The position numbers and the translations under genes are program-made. This document shows, piece by piece, positions 27,353-37,306 of a stretch of DNA of 64,000 bases. Source of the stretch: Advenella sp. S44 (GTDB lineage Bacteria; Pseudomonadota; Gammaproteobacteria; Burkholderiales; Burkholderiaceae_B); assembly GCF_002810445.1 (NCBI RefSeq), contig NZ_NEXS01000008.1, positions 124,001 through 188,000 on the forward strand, in the 5' to 3' direction. The notes below the pieces were generated by a model. It saw only the letters and a program-made list of their open reading frames with translations, was not told the origin of the DNA and did not search any database. Numbering within the stretch: the first letter of the stretch is position 1; each line of letters begins with the position of its first letter.

Positions 27353-28510
27353 TTATTTTTCAGGTGCGTACTGAAAGCGGCCGTCCTCAATTTTTCCCAT
27401 GACACGGGCGCGCTCATCAAAACCCTGGTGGTCCTTTGCGGAGATATTGAGCACGCCATTGGGCACGATCAGCTCCCGTGTTGATTCAATGGCATCACGC
27501 AAGGCGCTGCGAAACGCCGGCGTACCGGGCCGGGCGTCTTTCTGCAATGCCTGGCTGACGGCGTTGTCCATAACCATATAGGCGCCCCAGGCATCGCCGG
27601 CAAACTGAGTGGCCGAATTGGCGCCGTATTTGGCTTCATACTTTTCTGTAAATTCGCTGGCGATTTTCTTGACCGGGTTGGAATCCGGTAACCCCTTGGC
27701 CACAACACCCGGGCCCGTCGGGAACAGCGTGCCCTCGACATCTTTCCCACCCACCTGCAACACCTCCAGTGTACCAATACCGTGGGTTTGGTAGATCACG
27801 CCTTTGTAGCCACGTTGCTTGAGGGTCTTGCCAGGCAAGACGGCGGGCGTGCCCGATCCGGCGATCAGAATAGCGTCGGGCCTGGCGGCCATCAGCTTGA
27901 GAACCTGGCCGGTTACTGAGGAGTCTGTCCGCTGGTATGATTCGCGGGCAACCACATCCACTTTTCCTGCCGCCAGGCTGGAAAATTCCTTCCACCAGTT
28001 TTCGCCGTAAGAATCCGCATAGCCAATAAAGGCGATTTTCTTGAATCCTTTTTTTACCATGTCCTCGACCAGAACCTGGGCCATCAGACTGTCATTCTGC
28101 GGCATTTTGAAGGCCCAGTGGCGGCCCGGATCATTCGGTGGCGTCACTATGGCTGCCGAGGCCGCCAGCGCGATCATTGGCGTTTTCGTTTCTTTGAGCA
28201 CATCCAGAATCGCCAATGCCGCCGCCGTCGTGTTGGGTCCGACCAGGATATCGATCTTGTCTTCCGAAGTCAGCTTGCGGGCATTACGCACCGCCTTGCT
28301 GACATCCGTGCCATCGTCCAGCACAATGTATCTGGCAGGCTCGCCCCCCAGCGTTTTGGGCCACAAGTCAATCGCGTTGCGCGACTGGATGCCAATGGCT
28401 GCCGCCGGCCCTGTACTGGAAAGCACAACACCCACCGTCACGTCCGCAAAAGCCGGTGGTGTCAAAATCGCGGCAAGCAGGCCGGCGAGAAAGGTGTTCT
28501 TAAATAGCAT
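27353..28510 (-). CDS. Branched-chain amino acid-type ABC transporter substrate-binding protein
   Basis: A 385-residue periplasmic type I binding protein of the LivJ/LivK class. Signal peptide MLFKNTFLAGLLAAILTPPA with cleavage after FADV region, then VTVGVVLSSTGPAAAIGIQSRNAIDLW and an LDDGTDVSKAVRNARKL segment typical of the fold. The frame is open to 28678, but only ATG 28510 gives a signal peptide at the N-terminus, with a GGGG run 7 bases before. No permease or ATPase genes are nearby, so it is an orphan receptor; the ligand could be an amino acid or an aromatic acid. Confidence 0.88.
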   Translation of the reverse strand: MLFKNTFLAGLLAAILTPPAFADVTVGVVLSSTGPAAAIGIQSRNAIDLWPKTLGGEPARYIVLDDGTDVSKAVRNARKLTSEDKIDILVGPNTTAAALAILDVLKETKTPMIALAASAAIVTPPNDPGRHWAFKMPQNDSLMAQVLVEDMVKKGFKKIAFIGYADSYGENWWKEFSSLAAGKVDVVARESYQRTDSSVTGQVLKLMAARPDAILIAGSGTPAVLPGKTLKQRGYKGVIYQTHGIGTLEVLQVGGKDVEGTLFPTGPGVVAKGLPDSNPVKKIASEFTEKYEAKYGANSATQFAGDAWGAYMVMDNAVSQALQKDARPGTPAFRSALRDAIESTRELIVPNGVLNISAKDHQGFDERARVMGKIEDGRFQYAPEK

Positions 28511-28595
28511 GGATAAGCCCCTCTGGAGAAACAATATGTCCTGCGGTGTCGGGGTTCGTGCAACAAACCCCGGTAGGCAACGCAAGAGGCGCATT

Positions 28596-29252
28596 CTAAC
28601 CCGAATGACATCCGAGCGACTGAATGCTCGCTCCTTCAGCGGTGCGCGCCTGGGTGCGACCGTCAATGGCACCGGCAATCACATCCGATAACAGGGCCAG
28701 CGCCTGCGACTGACTTTGCACCAAGGCATCTACGCCGGTGCCGGCCGCCACTTCAATCCTGGTCTGGCAAACGCGTCCGGACTGGCCTGTCATGCGTACT
28801 GGCTTAATGCGCCAGGTAGCGTCAATGACGGCAGCCTTATTCAGAATCATGTCAAAGCGATGAAAAGTGGTCTCTATCAACCAGATCGGCAGTTTCTGCT
28901 CACTGCCGCTGATGCCCTGAATATTAATCGCGCCCAGACGACTAACCAGATTGGCGGACAAGGTTTTCTGGATTTCGTCCTGTAAAGAGCCCGCCCAGCG
29001 CGATCCGTTGAGCGGCACCACGGCGGATGAATCAGCAGAACTGCGAATCATCAGCTGCGGCTTGTCGACAACGTCAGGGACCGTCACATCGTGCAGATTG
29101 ACACCGAAGCGGGCAGTGCCCTGCACGCTGGCCGGGTCGCTGGCTGCCAGCGTGTAATATTGCGTGGGTGCCGAGGCGCAGGCACTGAGTATGGCGGCCA
29201 CGGCCGTCAGCGCCATCGGACGCAAGGCTTTGGACAATTTACGCGTAATCAT
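28596..29252 (-). CDS. pqiC: PqiC-type outer-membrane lipoprotein (ABC-type transport auxiliary)
   Basis: A 218-residue lipoprotein. Signal peptide with lipobox ILSAC (Cys25), then TQYYTLAASDP, the start of the PqiC/YmbA domain, and VPDVVDKPQLMIRSS. It completes the Pqi intermembrane lipid-transport complex at the outer membrane. Coupled to pqiB by a 4-base ATGA overlap. Confidence 0.9.
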   Translation of the reverse strand: MITRKLSKALRPMALTAVAAILSACASAPTQYYTLAASDPASVQGTARFGVNLHDVTVPDVVDKPQLMIRSSADSSAVVPLNGSRWAGSLQDEIQKTLSANLVSRLGAINIQGISGSEQKLPIWLIETTFHRFDMILNKAAVIDATWRIKPVRMTGQSGRVCQTRIEVAAGTGVDALVQSQSQALALLSDVIAGAIDGRTQARTAEGASIQSLGCHSG

Positions 29253-31069
29253 TGACTTTCCTTGAACGGGATATTGTCTTTGGAGCGGCCTCGTATCAGC
29301 GAGCTGGGCTCGGCCTGCAGATAGTCGCCCAGGCTGCGGATTGATTTGGCAGCCCGCGACATTTCCTTGATCATGCCGTTAAGCTGCAGCATAACAGGAC
29401 TCTCGTCGCCCACAACGCCGCGAACCGTGCCCATGGTTTTATTGACGCCGTCGAGCGAGCGCCCGGCCTGTCGCACCGTTGTCGTCAGCGCAGGAACCAT
29501 GGTCGTATCCAGTGTCCTGGCCAGTTTCGAGATGCTTTGCAGGGTGTCGTCAAGCGAATGGCCAATCGAATCTATCGGCAGGTTTTTCAGTTTTTCGACA
29601 ATGACATTGAGCTGTTGCTGCAGCTCATCAAAGCTGCCCGGCACCGTCGCGATTAGCACCGGCTGCTTACTGACGTCAGGCGTGGGCGGCTTGCCGGCGA
29701 TTTCCGGGAAATAGTCCAACGCCACATAAAGCTGCCCGGTAAAAATGTTGGCAAAACGCAATTGGGCCCGAATGCCACTGGTGACAAACTCCTTGAGTGC
29801 CACGTCATGAAGCGCCTCGTCGTTGCTGTTGGCCCGCTGCGCCGCAGGTATGGCCGCGCCCAGCCGGTTTTCGTAAATCACGCCATCGACAATCACCGTG
29901 GTTTTCTTCGTGGCAATATCAAACTCCATGGAAATGTCTTTGACTTCGCCCAGAAGAATGCCCTTGAAATCAATGGCCGAACCGGTCTGCAATCCCCTGA
30001 CCGATTTGTCGAACTTCATGCGGATTGGAAACGCCAGGCCGTCGGGTTTGGCCAGAGCCTTGTCTTCCGAGGGGTTCAGAACGAATCGCGTCCCGTCAGG
30101 CGCCGGCTTGGGCGGTGGGGATTCATTGTTCAGCGGCAATTGCCCGAAAGAAATCCCTCCCGCCAACACCGAAACCAGCGACTGTGTTTTCAAATTCAGG
30201 CCGCCCGCATTCAGCGACAGGTCGACGCCGCTGGCATTCCAGAAGCGGCTGTTTTCGGTGACAAAGCGGTCGTATGGGGCGTCAATGAATATTTGGACCT
30301 CGACCCCCTTGCCGTCCTTGCTCAGGTTGTAATTGATGACCTGTCCAACCTCAAGGCGCCGGTACAGAACCGGCGAGCCAAGATCCAGCGAGTTCAGGCT
30401 GGGCGCGGTAATAGTAAATCGCTTGCCAGGCCGGCCACTGATCAATTCCGGCGGTTTTTCCAGCCCGACGAATTCATCGCGGTACTTGCCTTTGTTTTGC
30501 TGAGAGTCGTCGATATCTACGCCGATATAGGCGCCCGATACCAATGTGCCCAGACCCGAGACGCCACTGGCCGCCAGTCGCGGCTTGACGACCCAAAACC
30601 GGGCGCCCTCGTGCAAGAGAAAGTCAACGCCCTGCTTGAAGGATACCTTCACCAGCACTGAATTATGATCTTCGGTCAATGTAATATCGGAGACAGTGCC
30701 GACCACGACATCCTTGTAGCGCACCTGGGTCTTGTCGATTTCCAGTCCTTCTGCCGTTTTGAAGGTGACCGTAGCCACCGGCCCCTGTTGCATATAGTCG
30801 CGCACCAGCAACGAGAGCCCGATGATGGCTGCAATCACCGGTACAAGCCAGATCCAGGAGATATTTTTGTTTTTCTTCTGGGTAATGACCGGTGTCTTGG
30901 CGATGACCGGATTGGGCTGGTTGGCAGCGGTGTCTTTCGTATCTGCACCCCCACTTTGCGCTGCCGTATTTTCCGTGTCGCCGGACGCAGAAGAATGCCG
31001 CTCCGGCGCCGTCCCGTCTTCGGGAGCGCGCTTGGATGGGTCCGCTGGTGGCCGATCGTTTTCAGACAT
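29249..31069 (-). CDS. pqiB: Intermembrane lipid transport protein PqiB (MCE family)
   Basis: A 606-residue protein. A long polar N-terminal tail (1-65, richer in Ala/Pro/Asp than E. coli PqiB) precedes one transmembrane helix (WIWLVPVIAAIIGLSLLV, about 72-90) and three MCE domains (starting near GPVATVTFKTAEGLEI, GKRFTITAPSLNSLDLGSPV and DGLAFPIRMKF). The C-terminal helical region would form the needle-like tube across the periplasm. The role is lipid traffic between inner and outer membranes. Overlaps pqiC and follows pqiA by 89 bases. Confidence 0.93.
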   Translation of the reverse strand: MSENDRPPADPSKRAPEDGTAPERHSSASGDTENTAAQSGGADTKDTAANQPNPVIAKTPVITQKKNKNISWIWLVPVIAAIIGLSLLVRDYMQQGPVATVTFKTAEGLEIDKTQVRYKDVVVGTVSDITLTEDHNSVLVKVSFKQGVDFLLHEGARFWVVKPRLAASGVSGLGTLVSGAYIGVDIDDSQQNKGKYRDEFVGLEKPPELISGRPGKRFTITAPSLNSLDLGSPVLYRRLEVGQVINYNLSKDGKGVEVQIFIDAPYDRFVTENSRFWNASGVDLSLNAGGLNLKTQSLVSVLAGGISFGQLPLNNESPPPKPAPDGTRFVLNPSEDKALAKPDGLAFPIRMKFDKSVRGLQTGSAIDFKGILLGEVKDISMEFDIATKKTTVIVDGVIYENRLGAAIPAAQRANSNDEALHDVALKEFVTSGIRAQLRFANIFTGQLYVALDYFPEIAGKPPTPDVSKQPVLIATVPGSFDELQQQLNVIVEKLKNLPIDSIGHSLDDTLQSISKLARTLDTTMVPALTTTVRQAGRSLDGVNKTMGTVRGVVGDESPVMLQLNGMIKEMSRAAKSIRSLGDYLQAEPSSLIRGRSKDNIPFKESQ

Positions 31070-31158
31070 ATGACGCTCCTGCCGACTGCTGATTCAGTAA
31101 ACTATACATACTATCGATTAAACGGTAATCCGTCCCTGTTGTCCTGGGCCTGGGCCCA

Positions 31159-32442
31159 CTAAGAAAAGGTGGGCGCAGTGGGCGCTGGCTGGTAATCAGG
31201 CTGCTCGATATCGTCGTCCACCTCATCCCAACCTTTGCGTATATCAAAATTCATAGTGGCAAACATAGTGACCACAACTACCATACCAAAGGCAGCGGCG
31301 CCAATATCGGGTCGCACCGACATCAATGATCCGAAGTTGACCAGGGAAGTGAGCAGGATCACCACGAAAACATCCAGCATTGACCATTGGCCAATCAGTT
31401 CCACTGTCTGATACATCCTCGTGTAATGCATCATCGTATCACGACGGCCTTTTGCCGAACGACCGATCAAAATGGCCAGAATGACAATTTTAGTTAGCGG
31501 CACGACAAAGCTGGCCACAAAGACAATCAGGGCCAGATCCCAGGAGCCCAGATTCCACAACTCCAGGATTCCTCCCAGAATGGTATGGGCAGCGGTGCCA
31601 CCAAGGACGGTGGTATTGATCATGACCGGATAGAGATTGGCCGGAAGATACAGAATAACGGCGGCAAGCAAAATGGCCAGGGCCCGTGTTTTGTGCGCCG
31701 GTTTGCGAAAATGCACATGATTATGGCAGCGCTGGCATGTTCCCTCATGCTCCCGACTCATGGTGACCTGGCCGCAGATCTCGCAATCTAGCGGCACATG
31801 TTCCTGGTCAAGGGTAACCGGCAGGGGCTTGACGGCGCCATCCTGTTCTGCCAGCAACCACACGCGTTCGGAATTGAGCTTGCTCAGGCCGGTAAGCAGG
31901 AAGGTAAGCGCCGCATAAGCCCACAGGCCCGCGCCTGGCGTAAGCGAGGCCATATCGGCCAGTTTTACGATGGCCACCAGCGCTCCCAGCATAAATACCG
32001 GAATCATCGCCCATGGACGCACCAGATGCAGCCATCGGCTCAGTTGGTTCAGTCCCGGCGCCCGCCGGCTCTGGCGGGAAAACGCCAGCAGCCAGATGAG
32101 AATGAGGACGTCAAGCAAGGGCATTAGAAAACCGGTGGCAAAGCACATGATGGCAACGCTGGGATAGCCAGCCCGCCAGGTTGCCGCGACGGCGTCCAGG
32201 AAAGTCGAACTGCTTTTGAGGCCGACTGCGCTGATTGTTCCTACCGGCATAAAGCTGGCCACTGCGAACGCGATCAGCGAGGTCAGAGCAATTGCCAGCC
32301 AGGCAGAACTGTTGAGCACACCCTGGGACCACAACACCGTACCGCATCGAACGCAAGAAGCGCGCTGGCCCGAGACCAGCGCGCTTCGTTCATGCAGTTG
32401 CCCGCAATGATGGCAGGCGATGTAGATGCCCGTCATGCTCAA
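31159..32442 (-). CDS. pqiA: Paraquat-inducible protein A (PqiA)
   Basis: A 427-residue inner-membrane protein with two PqiA domains, each opening with a zinc-ribbon-like CxxC pair (ACHHCGQLHERSALVSGQRASCVRCG at the N-terminus; DCEICGQVTMSREHEGTCQRCHNHV near residue 215) followed by four hydrophobic helices. It partners PqiB and PqiC. Its start overlaps the clpA stop by 4 bases (ATGA), so the pqi genes appear co-transcribed with clpSA. Confidence 0.93.
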   Translation of the reverse strand: MSMTGIYIACHHCGQLHERSALVSGQRASCVRCGTVLWSQGVLNSSAWLAIALTSLIAFAVASFMPVGTISAVGLKSSSTFLDAVAATWRAGYPSVAIMCFATGFLMPLLDVLILIWLLAFSRQSRRAPGLNQLSRWLHLVRPWAMIPVFMLGALVAIVKLADMASLTPGAGLWAYAALTFLLTGLSKLNSERVWLLAEQDGAVKPLPVTLDQEHVPLDCEICGQVTMSREHEGTCQRCHNHVHFRKPAHKTRALAILLAAVILYLPANLYPVMINTTVLGGTAAHTILGGILELWNLGSWDLALIVFVASFVVPLTKIVILAILIGRSAKGRRDTMMHYTRMYQTVELIGQWSMLDVFVVILLTSLVNFGSLMSVRPDIGAAAFGMVVVVTMFATMNFDIRKGWDEVDDDIEQPDYQPAPTAPTFS

Positions 32443-34739
32443 GAAACCAGCGCTTCTTCCTCAGAATCCTTTTTTTCCTTCGGATCCGAATCATTGAAAG
32501 TGAGCGTGACTTCGTCCTTGTCATCAATATCGACATAGACCGAACCACCGCTGGCCAGTCTGCCAAATAACAGCTCGTCGGCCAGCGCACGGCGAATAAC
32601 GTCTTGAATCAGCCGTTGCATGGGTCGGGCACCCATCAGAGGATCGAACCCTTTTTTGGCCAGGTGCTGGCGCAGGCCATCGGTAAAGGTGGCATCCACC
32701 CGTTTGGCCTGCAACTGGTGCTCCAGTTCGATCAGGAACTTGTCGACCACGCGCATAATGATGTCTTCCGACAACGAAGCAAATGGAATGATGGCATCAA
32801 GACGATTGCGGAATTCAGGCGAGAACATGCGCTTGATCTCTGCCATCTCGTCGCCGCTCTGGCGGCTGTCGGCAAAACCGATGGAGCGGCGATTGAGCAG
32901 CTCCGCCCCCGCATTGGTGGTCATGATAATGACCACATTGCGAAAATCAGACTTGCGCCCGTTGTTATCTGTCAGCACGCCATGGTCCATAACCTGCAGC
33001 AGGATGTTGAAAATATCCGGATGGGCCTTTTCAATTTCATCGAGCAGCAACACACTGTGCGGCTGTTTATTGACTGCCTCGGTCAGCAGGCCGCCCTGGT
33101 CGAAACCCACATAGCCCGGAGGGGCGCCAATGAGACGCGAGACCGCGTGTCGCTCCATATATTCGGACATATCGAAGCGGATCAACTCAACGCCAAGAAT
33201 GAAGGCCAGTTGTCTGGCGACCTCGGTCTTGCCCACGCCGGTCGGGCCGGAAAACAGGAAAGAGCCTATCGGCTTGTCGGGCTTGCCAAGGCCTGAACGC
33301 GACATCTTGATCGCGGAGGCCAATGCCGTAATGGCGGCATCCTGACCGAAAACGACAGTTTTCAGGTCTCGATCCAGTGTTGCCAGCTTGTTGCGATCGT
33401 CGGTGCTGACCGATTGCGGCGGAATGCGCGCCATTTTGGACACCACGTTTTCGATGTCGGTCTTGCCGATAACCTTTTTCTGGCGAGATTTGGGCAGCAG
33501 TCGCTGTGCGGCTCCGCTCTCATCGAGAACGTCAATGGCTTTGTCAGGCAGGTGACGATCATTGATATGTTTGGCAGACAATTCCGCAGCGGCGGTAATG
33601 GCCGCCGCCGAATAGCGAACATGGTGATGTTCTTCGAATTTGGATTTCAAGCCACGCAGGATAAGAATGGTTTGTTCCACCGTTGGCTCGCTGACATCGA
33701 TTTTCTGGAACCGACGCGATAGCGCGTGATCTTTTTCAAAAATGCCGCGGTATTCCTTGTAGGTGGTCGCTCCCATGCAGCGCAGCGCCCCGGAAGACAA
33801 GGCGGGTTTGAGCAGATTGGAGGCGTCCATGGTGCCGCCCGAAGCCGAGCCGGCACCAATCAGGGTGTGAATTTCATCAATGAAAAGCACGGCGTCGGGC
33901 TGACTGGCCAACTGCTTGAGCACGGCCTTGAGCCGCTGCTCGAAATCGCCTCGGTACTTGGTTCCTGCAAGCAATGAACCCATATCCAACGCATAAACGC
34001 GGGCCTTGGACAGAATATCGGGAACGTTACCGGTGGAGATCCGCAGCGCCAGGCCTTCAGCGATGGCCGTTTTGCCCACACCGGCTTCGCCTACCAACAG
34101 CGGGTTGTTTTTGCGACGGCGGCACAGAATCTGTACCACGCGTTCAATTTCATTGTCCCGCCCGATAAGCGGGTCAATTTTGCCCGCCTTGGCCAGTGCG
34201 TTCAGATCGGACGCGTACAGGGCAAGGGGCGACTTATTCTCTTCGGGCTCGCCAGGCTGCGGCTCGGACGGGGCTGTACCCTCGTCTGGCGAGGGGGCGG
34301 CCGATTTGGTGATGCCATGGGAAATATAATTGACCACATCTAGACGCGTGACATTCTGCTCTTGCAGATAAAACACAGCGTGGGAATCTTTCTCGCTGAA
34401 GATTGCAACCAGCACATTGGCGCCCGTTGCAGGGCTTTTGGCGTTGCCGTTGGACGAGACATGCATGATGGCCCGTTGGATTACACGCTGAAAACCCAGG
34501 GTCGGCTGCGTATCGACTTCATCGGAGCCGCCAACAATCGGCGTATTGGCATCAATAAAGGTACGCAGCTTGGTGCGCAACTGTTCAATATCGGCATCGC
34601 AGGCGGTCAGCACCTCCCTGGCAGCCGCGTTATCCAACAATACCAGCAACAGATGTTCGACGGTAATAAATTCGTGGCGTGCCGAACGTGCATCCACAAA
34701 CGCCATATGTAGTGTCACTTCGAGTTCTTGAGAAATCAC
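32439..34739 (-). CDS. clpA: ATP-dependent Clp protease ATP-binding subunit ClpA
   Basis: A 766-residue Hsp100 unfoldase that feeds substrates to ClpP. An N-terminal double Clp-N domain (1-145) binds ClpS; two AAA+ modules follow, with Walker A sequences GEAGVGKT and GPTGVGKT and Walker B VLFIDEIH and VLLLDEIEKAH. The IGL-type ClpP-binding loop region is present (RLLPKSRQKKVIGKTDIENV precedes module 2). Length matches ClpA (758 in E. coli). Downstream of clpS (43-base gap), coupled to pqiA. Confidence 0.96.
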   Translation of the reverse strand: MISQELEVTLHMAFVDARSARHEFITVEHLLLVLLDNAAAREVLTACDADIEQLRTKLRTFIDANTPIVGGSDEVDTQPTLGFQRVIQRAIMHVSSNGNAKSPATGANVLVAIFSEKDSHAVFYLQEQNVTRLDVVNYISHGITKSAAPSPDEGTAPSEPQPGEPEENKSPLALYASDLNALAKAGKIDPLIGRDNEIERVVQILCRRRKNNPLLVGEAGVGKTAIAEGLALRISTGNVPDILSKARVYALDMGSLLAGTKYRGDFEQRLKAVLKQLASQPDAVLFIDEIHTLIGAGSASGGTMDASNLLKPALSSGALRCMGATTYKEYRGIFEKDHALSRRFQKIDVSEPTVEQTILILRGLKSKFEEHHHVRYSAAAITAAAELSAKHINDRHLPDKAIDVLDESGAAQRLLPKSRQKKVIGKTDIENVVSKMARIPPQSVSTDDRNKLATLDRDLKTVVFGQDAAITALASAIKMSRSGLGKPDKPIGSFLFSGPTGVGKTEVARQLAFILGVELIRFDMSEYMERHAVSRLIGAPPGYVGFDQGGLLTEAVNKQPHSVLLLDEIEKAHPDIFNILLQVMDHGVLTDNNGRKSDFRNVVIIMTTNAGAELLNRRSIGFADSRQSGDEMAEIKRMFSPEFRNRLDAIIPFASLSEDIIMRVVDKFLIELEHQLQAKRVDATFTDGLRQHLAKKGFDPLMGARPMQRLIQDVIRRALADELLFGRLASGGSVYVDIDDKDEVTLTFNDSDPKEKKDSEEEALVS

Positions 34740-34782
34740 AATTTCCTCCGTCTAAACAACTGCCCTGGAAATGCCAGGACCA

Positions 34783-35091
34783 TTACAAATCCACGGGCTC
34801 CATCACGCACTGCAGTGGGTGCTGATGAGCGCGCGCATACTGCGCAACCGTTGCCACTTTTGTGGCGGCAATGTCTCTGGTGTAAACACCACAAACGCCC
34901 TTGCCATCATGATGTACTTTTAACATGATCACCGTGGCCTCTTCTTCTGTTTTCGAAAATATTTTTTCTAAAACTGAAACCACAAAGTCCATCGGGGTGT
35001 AATCATCGTTTAACAGCAACACCTGATACATGGGTGGGGGCGCCAATTTCGCCTTTTGCGCTTCAGTGACAATGCCTGACTGCTGAGCCAT
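34783..35091 (-). CDS. clpS: ClpS adaptor protein
   Basis: A 102-residue N-degron adaptor that delivers proteins with destabilising N-terminal residues to ClpAP. The core [24 protein letters not shown] and [21 protein letters not shown] contain the substrate-pocket residues ([10 protein letters not shown]) and the His of the pocket (HHDG). First gene of the minus-strand clpS-clpA-pqiABC cluster. The 237-base gap to the divergent cold-shock gene must hold both promoters. Confidence 0.96.
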   Translation of the reverse strand: MAQQSGIVTEAQKAKLAPPPMYQVLLLNDDYTPMDFVVSVLEKIFSKTEEEATVIMLKVHHDGKGVCGVYTRDIAATKVATVAQYARAHQHPLQCVMEPVDL

Positions 35092-35328
35092 ACCGAACCT
35101 GCTTAAGAAAGTCTTTATATTGATACTTTATACGATATTTCAAGTGGTGTTGTTTATGAACCCCAGAATTATCGGTAATTTCCACTATTGACTCACATAA
35201 TATTAATCCGCATCATTTATTTATACTGCAAAATAGTATCCACAAAACTGTTTCAGTATCTTTTCGGCAAGAGGCCATCATCGGCCTGTTGCCTTGGGTT
35301 GGTAAAATCTTGAGCAGAGGCTGTAAGA

Positions 35329-35577
35329 ATGTCAGAAACAACAGAAACACCCGTCCCCGAGGAAAGCGGCAACAAGCAGACCGGGACCGTCAAATGGTTT
35401 AACGATGCCAAAGGGTTCGGCTTTATTACACCCGATGGCGGCGGCGAAGATCTTTTTGCCCACTTTTCTTCAATCCAGATGAACGGATTCAAGACACTGA
35501 AAGAAGGCCAGCGCGTCTCTTTTGAGATAGCACAAGGCCCCAAAGGACAACAGGCGCTTAACATAACTGCAGCATAG
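35329..35577 (+). CDS. Cold-shock domain protein (CspA family)
   Basis: An 82-residue single-stranded nucleic-acid-binding protein. A 15-residue acidic leader ([17 protein letters not shown]) precedes the cold-shock domain with RNP1 (KGFGFITP) and RNP2 (DLFAHFS). GAGG lies 8 bases before the ATG. The upstream region contains a GGCC-ATCATC-GGCC hairpin near 35272. Transcribed divergently from clpS and followed within 25 bases by the DUF192 gene. Confidence 0.94.
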   Translation: MSETTETPVPEESGNKQTGTVKWFNDAKGFGFITPDGGGEDLFAHFSSIQMNGFKTLKEGQRVSFEIAQGPKGQQALNITAA

Positions 35578-35601
35578 CCCCTATATCGAAAGAGCGTGTC
35601 C

Positions 35602-36126
35602 ATGTCCCTGCCCGCATCAAGGTTCTTGCGGATAGCATTTCTTGCGGGCTGCACCATTCTGGCAGGCCTATTGCTGGCCCCACGAATGACTGCGGCCCGC
35701 GTTTCCGTGCCCGGTTCGGCTGTCGCCAATGTTGCATTGCAAATCCGGGGACACGCACTCACGGCTGAAGTGGCCGACACGGATCCACTGCGCGCCAGCG
35801 GCCTGATGCACCGTCGGACACTGGCGCCCGACCACGGCATGCTTTTTGTCTTTCCAGACGATCAGCAGCGTTGTTTCTGGATGAAAAATACACTGATTCC
35901 GCTTTCCATTGCCTTTATCGATAAGCATGGCACGATTGTCGCGCTGGATGACATGCAGCCGTTGAGCGAAGCCTCTCACTGTTCAGGCGCGCAGGCACGC
36001 TATGCGCTGGAGGTCAATCGTGGATGGTTTCATCGCCACAGCATCCGTGTCGGTGATAATATCAGGGCCGTCCTACCGGACTCGCTGCCCATCGCACGGG
36101 ACGGCTTGCCGGCAACACAACAGTAA
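35602..36126 (+). CDS. DUF192 family exported protein
   Basis: A 174-residue protein with an N-terminal hydrophobic signal or anchor segment (about 7-28) and a DUF192 domain: RASGLMHRRTLAPDHGMLFVF, CFWMKNTLIPLSIAFID and ARYALEVNRGWF are its three signature blocks. ATG 35602 is preferred to GTG 35596 because GAAAGAG sits 7 bases before it. Function of the family is not established. It probably shares an mRNA with the cold-shock gene. Confidence 0.88.
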   Translation: MSLPASRFLRIAFLAGCTILAGLLLAPRMTAARVSVPGSAVANVALQIRGHALTAEVADTDPLRASGLMHRRTLAPDHGMLFVFPDDQQRCFWMKNTLIPLSIAFIDKHGTIVALDDMQPLSEASHCSGAQARYALEVNRGWFHRHSIRVGDNIRAVLPDSLPIARDGLPATQQ

Positions 36127-36135
36127 AGGTTATTT

Positions 36136-36492
36136 ATGAAAGCAATCTGGACCACCCTGCTGGGAAGCTGCATCGGCTTGCTCGCAGGATGCTCAGGCAT
36201 TACCCTGCCCGAATATCACAAACCCGCTATCGAGCGCAACTCTGACGTACAACCCAAGCAATTGGCCAACTGCATCCTGACCGGCTGGAAAGGTCCCTAT
36301 CCCGCAGCCCACTTGCGGCAGTCCGATGCAGACTACTACTTTGGCGGCATACCGGGGCCGGATGAGCCCAAAGCAAAAATCAGCGTCGCGCCGCGCTCGC
36401 TTGATGGCAATTCAGGCTCACGCGTGACCTTGAGGGTCGCGCCAGACACGCAGGCAGATATCGTGACAATCGTTGAGCAATGCATGCGCTAG
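36136..36492 (+). CDS. Putative lipoprotein, unknown function
   Basis: A 118-residue protein with a lipoprotein signal (MKAIWTTLLGSCIGLLAGC; lipobox LLAGC, Cys19) and a 99-residue mature domain with two Cys (LANCILTGW and the C-terminal VEQCMR) that could form a disulfide. It begins 9 bases after the DUF192 stop and is followed by a strong bidirectional terminator. No family recognised with certainty. Confidence 0.78.
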   Translation: MKAIWTTLLGSCIGLLAGCSGITLPEYHKPAIERNSDVQPKQLANCILTGWKGPYPAAHLRQSDADYYFGGIPGPDEPKAKISVAPRSLDGNSGSRVTLRVAPDTQADIVTIVEQCMR

Positions 36493-36610
36493 CGCCGTAC
36501 TACCCGGGCGCCAAGCGCTGACCGGACAGCTCTAGTCTTGCACGATATCATCCCCCAGATTGGGGCAACGCCAGGCGCCCTGCACTTGCGAGTTGGTAAG
36601 GCATATATCC

Positions 36611-36652
36611 AAAAAAACCGCCAGCCACAGAACGTGGACTGGCGGTTTTTTT
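36611..36652. terminator. Strong bidirectional terminator
   Basis: AAAAAAACCGCCAG (36611-36624) pairs perfectly with CTGGCGGTTTTTTT (36639-36652), and CCAC/GTGG extends the stem. The A-run and T-run make it work in both directions, serving the lipoprotein gene (plus) and sodB (minus). Confidence 0.93.
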
Positions 36653-36680
36653 GCAAGAACGGGTCCTTGCGGTGGCGTGA

Positions 36681-37256
36681 TCAACCGAGATTTTTGCTTG
36701 CGAAATCCCAGTTGGCCAGTTTCCAGAAAGATTCCAGATATTTAGGGCGCGCATTACGATAGTCAATATAGTAAGCGTGCTCCCAGACGTCACAGGTAAG
36801 CAGTGGAACGTCGTCTGTCGTCAATGGTGTTTTGGCATTACTGGTGTTGACGATATCGAATGAACCGTCAGTCTTTTTCACCAGCCAGGTCCAGCCTGAG
36901 CCAAAGTTGCCTGCGGCGGATTTGTTGAATTCTTCCTTGAATTTGTCAACACTGCCCCATTTTTTATTGATGCCTTCAAGCACAGCGCCTTTTGGCTCGC
37001 TGCCGCCGGGAGTCAAACAGTTCCAGTAGAACGTGTGATTCCACACCTGGGCTGCCTGATTGAACATCACGCCGTCTGACTTTTTCACGATTTCTTCCAG
37101 GCTGGCATTTTCAAACTCGGTGCCCGGGATCAGTTCGTTCAGCTTGTCGACATAGGCCTTATGATGTTTGCCATAATGGTATTCAAGCGTTTCTTTGGAT
37201 ATTGTGGGAGCAAGTGCATCCATTTCATAGGGAAGCGGCGGTAAGCTGTGTGCCAT
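36681..37256 (-). CDS. sodB: Superoxide dismutase [Fe]
   Basis: A 191-residue iron superoxide dismutase that converts superoxide to peroxide and O2 in the cytoplasm. Metal ligands lie in the segments [10 protein letters not shown] (His27), QVWNHTFYW, and [16 protein letters not shown] (Asp and His). The [10 protein letters not shown] segment with Gln in the second-sphere position, and length of 191, fit the Fe rather than Mn type. It lies 50 bases downstream of xseA on the same strand and ends at the shared terminator. Confidence 0.95.
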   Translation of the reverse strand: MAHSLPPLPYEMDALAPTISKETLEYHYGKHHKAYVDKLNELIPGTEFENASLEEIVKKSDGVMFNQAAQVWNHTFYWNCLTPGGSEPKGAVLEGINKKWGSVDKFKEEFNKSAAGNFGSGWTWLVKKTDGSFDIVNTSNAKTPLTTDDVPLLTCDVWEHAYYIDYRNARPKYLESFWKLANWDFASKNLG

Positions 37257-37306
37257 GTAGATCTCCTTGTCTAAGTAAAAAAGGTTCTCCGATGATACCT
37301 TAAATT

